A stretch of DNA of 11,430 bases from Planctomycetota bacterium. GTDB lineage: Bacteria; Planctomycetota; J058; J103. Position 1 is the first letter of the stretch, and each line of letters begins with the position of its first letter. The DNA is taken from positions 1 to 11,430 of the forward strand of contig RFJN01000280.1 in NCBI GenBank assembly GCA_003694875.1. Reading direction: 5' to 3'. The notes under the pieces were generated by a model. The model made no database searches. It worked only from the letters and a program-made list of their open reading frames with translations, and was not told the DNA's origin. Shown here piece after piece: positions 10,958 to 11,430 of this stretch. Made by a program: the position numbers and the translations under genes.

Positions 10958-11430
10958 GTGTCGGGGCAGCGCGTGGTGGTGGCCATGAGCGGGGGGGTCG
11001 ACTCCTCGGTCGCGGCGTGGATCGCGAAGCAGCGCGGCTGGAACCCCGTCGGGGTGTTCCTCCGCTCGGGCCACGGCGCCGAGGGGGGCGCAGACGGCAG
11101 GCGGCGGCTCAAGCAGGGCTGCTGTTCGGTCACCGACGCGGTGGACGCGCGCCGGGTGGCCGAGGCGCTCGAGATCCCCTTCTACGCGCTCGACTACGCG
11201 CGGGATTTCGAGCGGCTGATCCGCTACTTCGTCGACAGCTATGCGCGCGGCGAGACCCCGAGCCCGTGTGTGCTGTGCAACACGTGGCTCAAGTTCGGGG
11301 CGCTGCTCGAGTTCGCGCGCGACATCGGGGCCGGGGCGGTGGTGACCGGCCACTACGCGCGTCGGGTGCCGGGGGTGGGGGGGCGCGCGGGGCTCGCCCG
11401 TGCGCGCGACGGGCGCAAGGACCAGAGTTA
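10958..11430 (+). CDS. mnmA: tRNA-specific 2-thiouridylase MnmA, N-terminal part (cut by window edge)
   Basis: The first 157 residues are visible. GTG 10958 is chosen because the protein then starts as VSGQRVVVAMSGGVDSS, the usual MnmA opening, with AGGG nine bases upstream; an in-frame GTG at 10892 would add 22 basic residues of no family character. The PP-loop ATP pyrophosphatase motif SGGVDSS lies at 11-17. Further family motifs are CCSVTDAVDARRVAE (55-69), TPSPCVLCNTWLKFG (100-114), TGHYAR (130-135) and KDQS at the edge. The enzyme activates C2 of U34 in tRNA Lys/Glu/Gln and inserts sulfur to give s2U. Cys107 is the family's first catalytic Cys; Cys104 replaces the Asp of the E. coli form. 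The second catalytic Cys lies outside the window. No convincing promoter was found in front; it is divergent from the glycosyltransferase operon. Confidence 0.95.
   Translation, partial: MSGQRVVVAMSGGVDSSVAAWIAKQRGWNPVGVFLRSGHGAEGGADGRRRLKQGCCSVTDAVDARRVAEALEIPFYALDYARDFERLIRYFVDSYARGETPSPCVLCNTWLKFGALLEFARDIGAGAVVTGHYARRVPGVGGRAGLARARDGRKDQS

Noticed and set aside
1..11430. CRISPR array, tRNA, rRNA or complete insertion sequence
   Set aside because: I saw no regularly spaced repeats, no cloverleaf-type sequence, no rRNA-like stretch and no transposase gene.

Overview
The window is 11.4 kb of very GC-rich bacterial DNA, tightly packed, with most genes starting at GTG or ATG behind purine-rich ribosome binding sites. 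Several traits point to a high-GC Planctomycetota-like bacterium: a secreted protein with the HEAT-type repeat common in that phylum, an MnmA of the 'TPxPCvxCNTxLKFG' type, an ECF sigma/anti-sigma pair, and a secreted coiled-coil protein of unknown family. The assignment is an inference from protein style; no rRNA or other phylogenetic marker is present.

Layout. (1) 1-434, minus: start of a secreted HEAT-repeat protein, cut by the window edge. (2) 570-3003, minus: a three-gene operon of ECF sigma factor, zinc-finger membrane anti-sigma factor and exported trypsin/PDZ protein, with overlapping or near-touching reading frames. It resembles rpoE-rseA-degS/mucD loci, but the HtrA-like protein has lost all three catalytic residues. 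(3) 3195-4127, minus: an exported, charged coiled-coil protein of unknown function. (4) 4265-7616, plus: a divergent two-gene operon. The first gene is a patatin-type lipid hydrolase with a receiver-like N-terminal domain lacking the phospho-acceptor Asp. The second is a MidA/NDUFAF7-like SAM methyltransferase carrying one and probably two PqqD-like winged-helix domains. (5) 7617-8047: 431 bp with no gene, between convergent operons, less GC-rich in its centre and full of inverted and direct repeats. (6) 8048-10767, minus: a three-gene operon of family-2 membrane glycosyltransferase, PflX-type radical SAM protein and a 99-residue protein of unknown function that overlaps it by ATGA. It is preceded by the best promoter of the window (TTGACG-16-TATGAT). 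(7) 10958-11430, plus: start of the tRNA 2-thiouridylase gene mnmA.

How the genes might work together. The sigma/anti-sigma/pseudoprotease operon looks like an envelope-stress circuit in which the HtrA-like protein would sense rather than cut. The patatin-methyltransferase pair and the glycosyltransferase-radical SAM-small protein operon face each other across the structured non-coding gap. Each combines a lipid- or polysaccharide-related enzyme with a protein- or cofactor-modifying enzyme and an unexplained accessory domain or small protein. These two operons and the pseudoprotease are the most promising places for undescribed biology; the functional links are inference from gene order only.
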